A stretch of DNA of 64,000 nucleotides from Cupriavidus pauculus (lineage in GTDB: Bacteria; Pseudomonadota; Gammaproteobacteria; Burkholderiales; Burkholderiaceae): the NCBI RefSeq assembly GCF_003854935.1, contig NZ_CP033970.1, positions 248,001 through 312,000 on the forward strand, given 5' to 3'. Position numbers and translations under genes: made by a program. Shown here piece by piece: positions 45,763-55,222 of the stretch (position 1 is the first letter of the stretch; every line of letters starts with the position of its first letter). The notes under the pieces were generated by a model. It saw only the letters and a list, made by a program, of their open reading frames with translations. It did no database searches and was not told where the DNA came from.

Positions 45763-48119
45763 GCCTTCTCGGTCATTGCCTCGACACCACGATGTGCATC
45801 CAGCAGGCAGTCGCGACACGCCCCCACGGGAAGATCTGGCAGGGGCGGGTTGAGGCTTGCCGGGCCCGTCCACGTGAAGCTGCCTGTCTTCAAAGTAATG
45901 CTGCCAGGACAGCCCAGTTCGATATTGCCGCCTTCCAGCTTGATATAGGCACCCTGGCTGGCCAATGTGAGGGTTTCCGCGGCCACTGCTGTCAGCTTGC
46001 CGTTGACGCTGGACAGGCTCATGTCCTGGGATGACATCAACTGCATCAAGCCGGAATGCGCTGCAGCGGAGAAGTCCGCCTTGGCGGCCACGAGCCGGAT
46101 GCCTTTTTCTTGCGAGAAGATCGACGCGCCTTGTCCCGCGGCGATGGTGACGTGTTTGCCAGCGCCCAGGTCCAGATGAGAGCGAGCCGAGGCGACGACG
46201 TTGCCATTGGCTGCAAGCTGGATACTCTGCGCTGTGGCGATGGCGACGCCCGCCGGCGCACTGGCCAGGATGACGGCCTGCTGCAGGTCCTGCAGCCTCG
46301 CTTCCATCAGGTCGCGCTGACGCTCGATATCAGCAAGCTGGACTTTCGCGACGGCGGCGCAATCATTGAGCCGCTGCATTTGCTCCAGCGCTTCGGAAAG
46401 AACGGCCTCGGCCGCGCCCATCGCCAATTGCTGCCCCCCAGCCCCAGGCTGGTCATCGGCAGAAATAAACACCCCCCTCCCACCGCGGATCGCCCCCCAC
46501 CCCGACGTCCGCAGTTCGAACCCTTCCCCGCGCTTCTTCCTCTGTCCGTCGACCAGATAGCCCAAATTCAACTGGCTTTTCCCGCCGTAATCGGTCGACA
46601 GCTTGACGCCTTCCTCGCCCTCCCAGTCCTCGAATCGCAGCTTGTTGTTGCTTTGCGTCCGGATGACGTTGCGCGACAGCCAGCGGTCCTGGTTCGTGAT
46701 CAGGTCCGCGTGCTCGCTGTGGTGGTGGGCGTGCGCGATATACGGCTTGTTCGGATCGCCGTCCCGGAACGCCACCGCGACCTCGGTGCCGTCGATCAGC
46801 GGGAAGTGGAAGCCGGTCTGCCGCGCGCCCGCGAACGGCTTGGCCAGCCGCAGCGGCACGCTTTCGCTGCCCTTGGGCCAGTCGTCGAAGTCCAGGTCCA
46901 GGCGCACCACGTACAGGCCCTGCTGCGTCAGGTAGGCGTACTGGTAGTCGCCGGGCGACGTCACCCGGCCGCTCAGCGTGCCGGCGATCCGCGGCCATTG
47001 GCTTTCGTCGATCGGCAGGCGGAAGCGGCGGTCCGACGGAATCGCCTTGAAGGTATTGCGATAGGCCTCGTCGCGCGCCCCGGAATGGACGACCTCGGTG
47101 ATGACCTGCCCGTTCGGCGCGTCGTCGAGCGCCATGTCCAGCCGCAGAATCCGTGCCGGGCACAGTCCGATGACGTTACTCTGCCCCGTGTAGACGATCT
47201 GCCCGGCCAGCGCCGCCTCGTGCCGAAGCTGCGCCTCCCAGGTGGCGCTGGCCGCATCCAGGTGGTGGGTGCCATAGAGGTAGGACTGGCCGTAGTTGGC
47301 CTTCTCCTTGCGGGCGACATTGGCCTCGGCAGCAAGGCGTTCGTAGGCGCTTTCCGGGTTGTAGTCGGCCACGCGGATCGATTCGGGCACGGTCCGCACG
47401 TGCGTCTGGATATCGAAGACGGTCTCGACCCCGGCCTCAAGGCCGGCCGTTTCCCGGTACGGCACGCGCAGGGCGGGCTGGTAGAGGTAGTGGTCGATGT
47501 CGTCGCAGACCTGGAACACGTCGCCGAAGTGGGATCCGAACTTGCCGGGCACGAAGTAGCTGTACAGCCCCTCCTGCTCCATCAGCAGCCGGATGTAGTC
47601 CCAGTCGGACATCCGATACTGGAGTCGGAACTTGTGCTCGGGATAGGCGCGCCGGGTGCGGAACGCGAACTGGCTGCCTTCGAGCCCGTGCCGGCGCAGG
47701 ATCGACTCGATGATCTGCGGCGCGGTCTGGTGCTGGTAGACGCGGCTTGCCTTGGTCAGGGTCAGCAGCGCCACCTTCGGGCGGACTTCCAGCTCGTAGG
47801 CGTGGAAGTCGCGGGTCTGGCGGGTTCTGGAGAATCGGAAGATGCAGCCGGAAAACTGGCGCGGCGGCGAGCCATCGCCGGGATCAATCGAGAAAGTGGC
47901 GTCCTTGCGCAGGTACTCGTGGCGGTCCAGCGGCAGGGGGTGGGTGACGCGGACCGTCACCGTGTAGGGCTCGCCCAGTCGCTCGACGGCGTCGAAGGAG
48001 ACCACCGACAGCGCCACGGCGCTCGGTGCCGCCGGCACTTCAAGAAAGTATGACTGATGGGCAGTCGCCCGCCGCAGCCCTTCGCCCAACGCCTTCAGTC
48101 CATCGACCACACCAGCCAT
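45759..48119 (-). CDS. vgrG: VgrG-type T6SS spike protein
   Basis: 786-residue T6SS spike protein, first gene of the effector operon. The gp27-like N-terminal part (FSGCIFRFSRTRQTRDFHAY; LTLTKASRVYQHQTAPQIIE; YRMSDWDYIRLLMEQEGLYS) leads to a gp5/OB segment (FPLIDGTEVAVAFRDGDPNK) and a DUF2345 beta-helix (SIQLAANGNVVASARSHLDL). A Cys-containing tail (CRDCLLDAHRG) ends the protein. AAGGA lies upstream of ATG 48119. The 3' half and the genes below are visibly richer in A/T than the 5' half, which suggests that the cargo end was acquired separately. No other T6SS core genes are nearby, so it must work with a secretion apparatus encoded elsewhere. Confidence 0.94.
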   Translation of the reverse strand: MAGVVDGLKALGEGLRRATAHQSYFLEVPAAPSAVALSVVSFDAVERLGEPYTVTVRVTHPLPLDRHEYLRKDATFSIDPGDGSPPRQFSGCIFRFSRTRQTRDFHAYELEVRPKVALLTLTKASRVYQHQTAPQIIESILRRHGLEGSQFAFRTRRAYPEHKFRLQYRMSDWDYIRLLMEQEGLYSYFVPGKFGSHFGDVFQVCDDIDHYLYQPALRVPYRETAGLEAGVETVFDIQTHVRTVPESIRVADYNPESAYERLAAEANVARKEKANYGQSYLYGTHHLDAASATWEAQLRHEAALAGQIVYTGQSNVIGLCPARILRLDMALDDAPNGQVITEVVHSGARDEAYRNTFKAIPSDRRFRLPIDESQWPRIAGTLSGRVTSPGDYQYAYLTQQGLYVVRLDLDFDDWPKGSESVPLRLAKPFAGARQTGFHFPLIDGTEVAVAFRDGDPNKPYIAHAHHHSEHADLITNQDRWLSRNVIRTQSNNKLRFEDWEGEEGVKLSTDYGGKSQLNLGYLVDGQRKKRGEGFELRTSGWGAIRGGRGVFISADDQPGAGGQQLAMGAAEAVLSEALEQMQRLNDCAAVAKVQLADIERQRDLMEARLQDLQQAVILASAPAGVAIATAQSIQLAANGNVVASARSHLDLGAGKHVTIAAGQGASIFSQEKGIRLVAAKADFSAAAHSGLMQLMSSQDMSLSSVNGKLTAVAAETLTLASQGAYIKLEGGNIELGCPGSITLKTGSFTWTGPASLNPPLPDLPVGACRDCLLDAHRGVEAMTEKA

Positions 48120-48455
48120 CGTCCTTGCTCCGTTTCCCGTGGGATCGACATCGCTGTGCGATCCGTCACTGAAGATGCATCAATCGCTCGGAGCGGGACG
48201 TTACGCGGTTTTGAATCGCTTCGTGGGCCAGAATAAACGCCGCTTGACTTCAATCATTGGGCAGGGGGACGTCGGCCGTCTGACCGGCCGTCAGACACCC
48301 ACCGCTTCTGCCGGAAAACAAAAAAAAATAGCCCGCCACTGGAGATGGTTCGGGCCGGAAGGGTCGCTACAACCTGCCGACGACTGTAGCGCCCCCGGCC
48401 CCACGCCCGTGTCAGTCATCGTCTGATTTTTTGCAGTGCACCATGCCGGCGCGCA
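48120..48455. other. 336-base intergenic region upstream of vgrG
   Basis: No credible gene. It contains a stem-loop GTCTGAC-CGGCC-GTCAGAC at 48278-48296 and an A-run at about 48310-48330. It should hold the promoter of the vgrG operon (minus strand); no sigma-54 site was recognised by eye. The mechanosensitive channel gene begins to its right and is transcribed toward it. Confidence 0.6.
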
Positions 48456-49538
48456 TCAGGGCGTGGCGGCCAGTGGCCCGGCCGGGGTGGCGGGCGCGGC
48501 ATCCCCTTCGATCCGCAGCTTCGGCAGGCCCTGCGGGTATTCGCGCTGCATGAAATCGATCAGGCCCTCGCGCACGGCGCAGCGCAGGTCCCAGGCCAAG
48601 CCGGACGACGCGGCCGTGCACAGCACGCGGAGCTGCATGGTCGTCTGGGTGGTATCGCTGACCACCAGGTTGAAGAAGCGGCCGTCCCACTCGGGCCGCG
48701 ACTTGACGATGCGCTCCAGCGCCTCGCGCAACGGCGCCAGCGGCATGCTGTAGTCGACATGGAAGAACACCGATCCCATGATCTGGGCGCTGTTGCGCGT
48801 CCAGTTCTGGAACGGCTTCTCGATGAAGTACTGCAGCGGGATGATCAGCCGCCGCTCGTCCCAGATCTGCAGCACCACGTAGGTGCTGGTGATTTCCTCC
48901 ACGCGGCCCCATTCGCCCTCGACGATCAGCACGTCGTCCAGCCGCAGCGGCTGCGTCAGCGCCAGTTGCAGCCCGGCGATCATGTTGCTGAACACGGGCT
49001 TGGCCGCAAAACCGGCGATCAGGCCGACCACGCCGGCCGATGCCAGCAGGCTGGCGCCCACCTGCCGCGCGCCCGGAAACGTCATCAGCAGCATCGACAC
49101 GCCGATCACGATCACCAGCGTCATTGCGATCCGCGAGATCACGCGGGTCTGCGTGTGGATGCGGCGCGCGGCGATGTTATCCGCGACGTTGACCGGGTGC
49201 TGGTCCAGGATGCCCTGCGCAAAGCCGGCGATGATCCGCACCACGAGCCACGTCACGGCCACGATCAGCAGCAGCCCGTTCAGGTGCCGGAAGCTGTCGA
49301 TCCACGGCAGCTGGTCCGGCGCGGCCTGCCATGTGGTCTGCAGTAGCACCAGCGGCACCACGGCCTTGGCCGGCGCGCGCGCCTTGAGCACCATCATGTG
49401 CAGCACCGGCGTATGCCGCGTCATCCGCAACAGCAGCAGCCCGCCCAGCCGGTGGGCCAGCAGCCCGAGCAGGATGGCTGCCACGGCGCCCATCGCCGTG
49501 CCGAACCAGGGATGCCGTACCACGATTGCCATGTCCAT
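48456..49538 (-). CDS. MscS-family mechanosensitive ion channel
   Basis: 360-residue inner-membrane channel that opens under osmotic downshock. Four or five hydrophobic segments precede the MscS pore helix (LASAGVVGLIAGFAAKPVFS) and the beta domain (LRLDDVLIVEGEWGRVEEIT; RRLIIPLQYFIEKPFQNW). The tail ends with a Pro/Ala-rich stretch. ATG 49538 is chosen because an upstream in-frame extension is Arg/Pro-rich and overlaps the promoter of the divergent gene. It is divergent from aroG. Confidence 0.92.
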   Translation of the reverse strand: MDMAIVVRHPWFGTAMGAVAAILLGLLAHRLGGLLLLRMTRHTPVLHMMVLKARAPAKAVVPLVLLQTTWQAAPDQLPWIDSFRHLNGLLLIVAVTWLVVRIIAGFAQGILDQHPVNVADNIAARRIHTQTRVISRIAMTLVIVIGVSMLLMTFPGARQVGASLLASAGVVGLIAGFAAKPVFSNMIAGLQLALTQPLRLDDVLIVEGEWGRVEEITSTYVVLQIWDERRLIIPLQYFIEKPFQNWTRNSAQIMGSVFFHVDYSMPLAPLREALERIVKSRPEWDGRFFNLVVSDTTQTTMQLRVLCTAASSGLAWDLRCAVREGLIDFMQREYPQGLPKLRIEGDAAPATPAGPLAATP

Positions 49539-49714
49539 GTGCAAAACCCTTGATCTGTGCGCATTATTCGAAAGATGCCTATAGCGACGCCCCGCCGCCG
49601 GAAAAGGTTCCCAAACGGGGGCCGTCCGGCGGCGGGCGGGGCCGGGGTCCATTAGAATCTCGGCCATCCGCCGGCAGCCCACTGCCGCCTTACCCGATCC
49701 CCCAGGAGCCTGCC

Positions 49715-50848
49715 ATGACCGATCCACAGAAGTCGCCGCCGGCCATCGCCGAGGGCTGGCAGGCGCCGCCCGACCGCACCAGCGTGACCGACGACGCCCA
49801 TGTCGAGGACATCATCCCGCTGCCGCCGCCCGAGCACCTGATCCGCTTCTTCCCGATCCGCGGCACGCCGGTAGAGGCGCTGGTCACGCAGACGCGCCAG
49901 CGCATCTCGCGCATCCTGCACGGCCACGACGACCGCCTGCTGGTGATCATGGGCCCCTGCTCCATCCACGACCCGCAGGCCGCGCTGGAATACGCGCGGC
50001 GGCTGCTGGCCCAGCGCGCGCACTATGCCGACACGCTGGAGGTGGTGATGCGCGTCTATTTCGAGAAGCCGCGCACCACGGTGGGCTGGAAGGGGCTGAT
50101 CAACGACCCGTACCTGGACGAAAGCTACCGTATCGACGAGGGCCTGCGCATCGCGCGCAGCCTGCTGCTGGACATCAACCGGCTGGGCCTGCCGGCCGCC
50201 GGCGAGTTTCTGGACGTGATCTCGCCGCAGTACATCGGCGACCTGATCTGCTGGGGCGCCATCGGCGCGCGCACCACCGAGAGCCAGGTGCACCGCGAGC
50301 TGGCCTCGGGCATCTCGGCGCCAATCGGCTTCAAGAACGGCACCGATGGCAATATCCGCATCGCCATCGACGCCATCCAGGCCGCGTCGCGCCCGCACCA
50401 TTTCCTGGGCGTGCACAAGAACGGCCAGGTGGCCACCGTCCATACCAAGGGCAACCCCGACTGCCACGTGATCCTGCGCGGCGGCAAGGCGCCGAACTAC
50501 GATGCCGATTCGGTGGCCACCGCGTGCCGGGAGCTGGAGACGGCCGGGCTGGGCCACGCGCTGATGGTCGACTGCAGCCACGCCAACAGCAGCAAGCAGC
50601 ACCAGCGCCAGATCGACGTGGCGGCGGACGTGGCGAAGCAGGTGGGCGGCGGCAGCGCGTCGATCTTCGGCGTGATGGTGGAAAGCCACCTGCTGCCCGG
50701 CGCGCAGAAGTTCACCCCGGGCACGCACGACCCCTGCAACCTGACCTACGGGCAGAGCATCACCGATGCCTGCATCGGCTGGGATGACTCGGTGGCCGTG
50801 CTGGAGACGCTGAGCCAGGCCGTGCGCCATCGCCGCGCCGCGAAGTAA
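49715..50848 (+). CDS. aroG: 3-deoxy-7-phosphoheptulonate synthase (DAHP synthase, class I alpha)
   Basis: 377-residue first enzyme of the shikimate pathway, joining phosphoenolpyruvate and erythrose 4-phosphate. Metal and substrate residues are visible: Cys82 in IMGPCSIHD, the His in VDCSHANSSK, Glu in VMVESHLLPGAQ and Asp in TDACIGWDDS. It is about 20 residues longer at the N-terminus than E. coli AroG (Cys61 there). Feedback type (Phe/Tyr/Trp) cannot be told from sequence by eye. CAGGAGCC lies upstream of ATG 49715. It appears to be a single-gene unit. Confidence 0.95.
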   Translation: MTDPQKSPPAIAEGWQAPPDRTSVTDDAHVEDIIPLPPPEHLIRFFPIRGTPVEALVTQTRQRISRILHGHDDRLLVIMGPCSIHDPQAALEYARRLLAQRAHYADTLEVVMRVYFEKPRTTVGWKGLINDPYLDESYRIDEGLRIARSLLLDINRLGLPAAGEFLDVISPQYIGDLICWGAIGARTTESQVHRELASGISAPIGFKNGTDGNIRIAIDAIQAASRPHHFLGVHKNGQVATVHTKGNPDCHVILRGGKAPNYDADSVATACRELETAGLGHALMVDCSHANSSKQHQRQIDVAADVAKQVGGGSASIFGVMVESHLLPGAQKFTPGTHDPCNLTYGQSITDACIGWDDSVAVLETLSQAVRHRRAAK

Positions 50849-50993
50849 CCGGTGCGCCACAGGCGGCGGCGCCGGGGCGGCGTGCGCCTTCGCCTAAACG
50901 CAGCCAACGAAAACATTCACTTCGGGCCGGGCCGCCGATGAACGAACATTCGAAGGCCCGGCCGTCCCGCGCGGCGGCTTCCGTCCCGACGAT

Positions 50994-52220
50994 ATGCGCG
51001 CCGCCCTGCCCTCTCCCCTGCCCCTCGCCTTGCTGGCGGCCGCCTGCGCCGTGCTGGCCACGCCGCCGGCTCGTGGCGCAGATGCTGACCAACCCGCAGC
51101 ACCCACCGCAGCCACCGCAGCCACCGATCCTGCCGGGCCGCCAGCCGGGGCCGCGCAGCCGGGCTGGATCGACCGCATGCTGAACAAGCTGGGCGCGTCG
51201 AAAGAGGTGGACCTGAGCCACGGCATCGACTGGGGCGTGCTGCCGGGGCCGTTCTACAACCCGGAGATGGGATTTGGCGTGGGCGCGGCCGCCATCGGCC
51301 TGTACAAGCCGAAGAACGCCGAGAAAGACACGCAGCTTTCCACGCTCACGCTGACCGGTTTCCTGACCACCACCGGCGCCGTGGGCATTGGCGTGGACAA
51401 CAACACCTTCTTTGCCGACGACAGCTACCGCTTCGTCTTCAGCGGCGGCCTGATCAACATGCCCACCGCGTACTGGGGCATCGGCTACGACAAGGCGGCC
51501 AACCCGGCCAACAAGGAGGACTACACGCGGCGCGGCGTGGTGATCCAGCCGCGCATGATGGTGCGGGTGCGGCCCAACGTCTACATCGGCGGCGGCTACG
51601 ACTTCGAGTACGACAACGCCGCCCAGTTGCAGCGCGGCGCCGACAGCGCGCTGGCCACCGACCCGCACGGCACGCGCGTGCTGAGCAGCGGCCTGACGGC
51701 CCATTTCTCGTACGACACGCGCGACTTCCTGCCCAACCCGTACCGGGGCCAGGCGCTGCTGCTCAACGGCACGGTCTACCGGCGCGCCATTGGCAGCGAC
51801 AACGACTTCGAGACGCTGGAGATTACCTACGACCGGTACTTCCGCATGCGCGACCGCGACGTGCTGGCCTTCGACGTCTACGGCAAGTTCAACTGGGGCG
51901 ATGTGCCTTGGAGCATGATGTCCAAGCTTGGCGACAGCCGGCGCATGCGCGGCTACTTCATGGGCCAGTACCGCGACAAGGCGCTGCTGACGGCGCAGGT
52001 GGAATACCGCTGGCACATCGCCGGGCGGCAGGGGATGGTGTTCTGGGCCGGCACCGGCGCCATCGCCGGAAACCCGGGCGCGCTGGCGTCGGCGCACTGG
52101 CTGCCGAACGTCGGCGTGGGCTACCGGTTCGAGTTCAAGCCGCGCGTGAACGTGCGCTTCGACGTGGGCGTGGGCAGCAACACCAAGGGCGCCTACTTCC
52201 AGATCAACGAGGCGTTCTGA
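50994..52220 (+). CDS. Outer-membrane beta-barrel protein, BamA/TamA (surface antigen D15-like) type without POTRA
   Basis: 408-residue exported protein: Sec signal peptide (LALLAAACAVLATPPARG), a Pro/Ala/Thr-rich linker, then a barrel-like series of alternating strands (LPGPFYNPEMGFGVGAAAIG; LTAHFSYDTRDFLPNPYRGQ; VGYRFEFKPRVNVRFDVGVG) ending in the C-terminal aromatic NEAF. No POTRA repeats are present, so it is not BamA itself. Role unknown; barrels of this type can secrete or anchor partner proteins. It converges on the phoX-like gene. Confidence 0.8.
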   Translation: MRAALPSPLPLALLAAACAVLATPPARGADADQPAAPTAATAATDPAGPPAGAAQPGWIDRMLNKLGASKEVDLSHGIDWGVLPGPFYNPEMGFGVGAAAIGLYKPKNAEKDTQLSTLTLTGFLTTTGAVGIGVDNNTFFADDSYRFVFSGGLINMPTAYWGIGYDKAANPANKEDYTRRGVVIQPRMMVRVRPNVYIGGGYDFEYDNAAQLQRGADSALATDPHGTRVLSSGLTAHFSYDTRDFLPNPYRGQALLLNGTVYRRAIGSDNDFETLEITYDRYFRMRDRDVLAFDVYGKFNWGDVPWSMMSKLGDSRRMRGYFMGQYRDKALLTAQVEYRWHIAGRQGMVFWAGTGAIAGNPGALASAHWLPNVGVGYRFEFKPRVNVRFDVGVGSNTKGAYFQINEAF

Positions 52221-52232
52221 CGCCGCCCAACG

Positions 52233-52268
52233 AAAAAAGGCGCCGCGGACCCTTCGGCCCGCGGCGCC
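52233..52268 (-). terminator. Rho-independent terminator for the phoX-like gene
   Basis: Read on the minus strand: a 10-bp perfect stem GGCGCCGCGG/CCGCGGCGCC with a 10-base loop, followed by six T. It lies just after the phoX-like stop (52293) and can also help end the convergent barrel-gene transcript. Confidence 0.85.
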
Positions 52269-52292
52269 CTGCCAGCCCCGGAGGGCCGGGGA

Positions 52293-54284
52293 TTACTTGC
52301 CCAGCTTCATGCTCGTCGGGTCGGCGGTCAGGTAGCCCACCGCGGCGCCCAGGCCATTCTTGTAGTTGGCGAACACCAGCGGCTCGACGGCGGTCTTGAC
52401 CTGCGTCTTGATGCCGTCGCCGGCGTGCTGGAAGTTGCTCATGATGTACGTCCAGCCGTTGAGCTCGTCCACGGCATGCAGGCCCGTGGATTCGCCGCCA
52501 GCCGGCACCGACAGCAGGCGCGACAGCTTCTTCGTGTCGACGTTGTACGCCCACAGGAAGTTGTTGGTGTGGCGGCTGCTGTCTTCACCGATGAACAGCG
52601 TGCGCAGCTTCTCGGAGAACTTGAGGTTGTCCGGGTTGCCGATGGTTTCCGGGTCGGACGTGTTGCCCAGCGCGTCGGCCGTGATGTCCTTGCCCACCAG
52701 CAGCGCCTTGGTATGCACCGGCACCCATTCGCTGTTGATGGCCGCGCCGGTCGTGTCGGCCTGGCCGCCGGCCAGCTTGTGCTGCATCACGCCGCCCGAG
52801 TTCACGGCCGCCGGCACGCCGATGTTGCTCTCGGCATACCAGCCCTTGGCCGTGTTGTTGACGACCATCGAGTCGACGATGTTCTGCAGCGCGGAGTAGG
52901 CGATCTTGTCCTTGATGTTGACCGTCGTGCCTTCCATCTTGGTGAAGCCCATGCTGCCGCCCTTCAGGGCCGCGTAGCGGTGGGTTTCCAGGAACGCGGC
53001 AACCAGTTCCTTGCCGGCCTTGACGCGCACCCACTGGGCCGCGCCGCTGTACATGATCTTCGTGTACGTCGTGTCGGCCGGGTCGGTGGCCGAGAAGTCC
53101 ATGATGTCGGCAAACGTGTGCGACTTGGCCCAGGCTTCGACCTGCGCGCTCGTGGCGTGGCCCAGCTTGATCCAGGTGAGGTCGGCGCCGGCGGCGGCCG
53201 GGTCCACCGAGAAGCCCGTGCCCACCTTGGCCACGTACAGCGTGCCGGCCGACAGGTCCTTCTCCACGTCGGCCACGAACATGAACAGGCCGCTGTTGGT
53301 GGCGTCGTCGCCCATCAGCACCGTGCGGTTGTCCGGCATCACCTGCACCAGCTCGTGCGAAATGCGGCCCAGGCAGTAGTGCTTCTTGATCGAAGCGGTG
53401 CCGTCCGGCTTGACCGTGACTTCCGGCAGGTGGCCGTACAGGTACGGGTTGAACGGGACCGACGCCGTGCCGTACAGGTTGGCGGCAAAGTCGATGCACT
53501 GCTGGTTCGTGGCGGCGGTACGGGCGTCCGGCTCGTACTCCTCGCTCGACAGGTGCGTGTTCCACGGCGACAGGCTGGCGCCGCAGGTGATCCACAGGCC
53601 GTTGGCGCCCGAGGTATCGACGTTGTGGTACTTCACCAGCGTCAGCTTGCCGGTGTTCGGGTCCTGGTCCAGCGTCAGCACGGCGATCGGCGACGGCAGG
53701 CGGCCGTACATGTCCTTGACCTTGACCGCGTCCCACGTGGTGTACTCGAACTGGACCACGGCAAAGACCGGGTTGCCCTTGACGCCGTCGACCTTGGCGC
53801 CTTCCACCTTCAGCAGCGACGTGCCGTCCGGCGAATCCGAGAAGAACTGCTTCGACACCGACGGATCGATGATCGGGCTGTTGTTGATGTTGTAGTAGCC
53901 GCCGGCCAGGATCTGGCCGCCCTTGCCGTCCGGGACCATGTCGCCGGTGATGAAGAACGGCTGGTAGGCCAGCTTGTACGTCTGGCTGGTGCCGTCGCTG
54001 AGCTTCACGGTCAGGCTGGAGCCCACCGTCGTGGTGGCCATCGAGGCCGGGTTGCTCAGCGCCGGGGCCGGCATGCTCGTGAACTCGGCCGAGGCAAACG
54101 TCGGCGTCACGGTCGGCGGGGTGGTCGTGCCACCGCCCGGCGTGGTGGTGGCGGGCGGCGGGGTATCGTCGTCGCCGCCGCAACCGGCCAGCAGCGAGGT
54201 GGAAGCCAGGCCCAGCGGCAGCATCGGAGCGCCGGCCAGGAATTTCAGTGCCTTGCGGCGCGAAGCATCAGGTTTCTCGTACAT
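52293..54284 (-). CDS. PhoX-like (DUF839) Tat-exported alkaline-phosphatase-family protein
   Basis: 663-residue predicted phosphatase of the DUF839/PhoX superfamily. The N-terminus SRRKALKFLAGAPMLPL is a twin-arginine signal, followed by a lipobox LAGC (Cys35) and a Thr/Pro-rich linker. Blocks typical of the family are CGASLSPWNTHLSSEEYEPD, GRISHELVQVMPDNRTVLMG, DDATNSGLFMFVAD and FIGEDSSRHTNNFLWAY. The enzyme would be anchored on the periplasmic side. Acid-bearing segments fit metal binding, but residues were not matched individually. It has its own promoter in the 938-base gap and a strong terminator. Confidence 0.85.
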   Translation of the reverse strand: MYEKPDASRRKALKFLAGAPMLPLGLASTSLLAGCGGDDDTPPPATTTPGGGTTTPPTVTPTFASAEFTSMPAPALSNPASMATTTVGSSLTVKLSDGTSQTYKLAYQPFFITGDMVPDGKGGQILAGGYYNINNSPIIDPSVSKQFFSDSPDGTSLLKVEGAKVDGVKGNPVFAVVQFEYTTWDAVKVKDMYGRLPSPIAVLTLDQDPNTGKLTLVKYHNVDTSGANGLWITCGASLSPWNTHLSSEEYEPDARTAATNQQCIDFAANLYGTASVPFNPYLYGHLPEVTVKPDGTASIKKHYCLGRISHELVQVMPDNRTVLMGDDATNSGLFMFVADVEKDLSAGTLYVAKVGTGFSVDPAAAGADLTWIKLGHATSAQVEAWAKSHTFADIMDFSATDPADTTYTKIMYSGAAQWVRVKAGKELVAAFLETHRYAALKGGSMGFTKMEGTTVNIKDKIAYSALQNIVDSMVVNNTAKGWYAESNIGVPAAVNSGGVMQHKLAGGQADTTGAAINSEWVPVHTKALLVGKDITADALGNTSDPETIGNPDNLKFSEKLRTLFIGEDSSRHTNNFLWAYNVDTKKLSRLLSVPAGGESTGLHAVDELNGWTYIMSNFQHAGDGIKTQVKTAVEPLVFANYKNGLGAAVGYLTADPTSMKLGK

Positions 54285-55222
54285 CTGGAAAGTTTCCCGT
54301 CTGATAGTTATCGAACGCGACCGGCGCCGGACTGGCGCGGACGGTTCAGGCCCCTGTGAGGTTGGCGGCACAAAGCACGCGGGAACGAATGCTAGGTGTC
54401 GTTTATGACAACAGGTTGAAGACGGCGTGAATGGCACACATCCCCGCAGGCACTTGCATGGCTGCAGGTCGGGCCACGAGAATCGCGGAGGAGGGAAAAA
54501 AACGCCGCAGCCAGGTGCTGGCCGCAGCGCATCAATGCGCCGGTCCGTGCGACACCCACTATGTCGCGCGTTGCACCCCATTACTGGTTCTACCGGCTTG
54601 GCCTTTCATGGCAGAGGAACCGCCACGGAAACCGATCGTAGAGACCGGCCATGTCGATTTCATGACAGCCTGTCCGGACATGGAGTCAGCCAGCAACGCG
54701 CGACGATGTCCGCCCTCCGGGCTGCCCGAGTGTGGTGAAAATCAAACGGAGAAAACCAAACCACTGCGGATTTTTTCTCATCAGCACCAGAAATTCAGGC
54801 CGGTCGGGAATATGTCATCTTTAGCCTATTGAAGTCGTCAATCTGGACGGCTATGGTTCTGCGCATAATATTTTCCACGGCAATATATGCAAATCCGAGC
54901 ATATATTGTTCGCCCCAGCCGGAAAAACAATGAACCGATCCATTCCGGGACGCACCGCGTCTCCAGCCGCCCTCATGCCCCGCCTTGCCGGGTCCCGCCG
55001 GCGCGCGTCCGCGCGCCCGATTCCGCCTGTCCGTTTTGTAGCAACCTCGTAGCAACCGTCGCCACGACCGGGCAATAACGCCTCCCAAAGCCCGGTCCGG
55101 CGCACAACCTCTGGAGGTAATCCGACCCGGGGTGTGACGGGGTCACCGACGGCCGACCAGACCGGCGGACGCGCCAGACTGCATGGGCGGATTACCGAGG
55201 ATCCACGACTGGAGAAAGTCCA
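54285..55222. other. 938-base intergenic region between divergent phoX-like and MFS genes
   Basis: No convincing gene on either strand; short frames here have poor codon quality. It includes an inverted repeat TGTC-N6-GACA at 54397-54410 near the phoX-like start, a low-GC patch at 54780-54910 with the long dyad listed separately, and GTGAC-GGG-GTCAC at 55134-55146. The patch is the most promoter-like part of the gap. Confidence 0.6.
54881..54908. promoter_or_regulatory. Long AT-rich dyad upstream of the MFS antiporter
   Basis: CAATATATGC-N8-GCATATATTG is a perfect 10-base inverted repeat with an 8-base spacer, in an unusually AT-rich patch about 315 bases before the antiporter start. It is a likely operator for a dimeric regulator of the GntR/FCD type, though none is encoded near. 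Confidence 0.55.

Noticed and set aside
49539-49727. Longer start for the MscS gene
   Set aside because: The in-frame extension is Arg/Pro-rich, lacks family similarity and runs into the aroG leader.
54390-54415. Pho box before the phoX-like gene
   Set aside because: TTGTCAT is present once, but the second direct repeat does not match at the required spacing; only a short TGTC/GACA dyad remains.
54431-54832. 133-codon frame in the phoX/MFS gap
   Set aside because: No motif, no RBS, mixed Cys/Pro/Arg content and no conserved features; likely chance.
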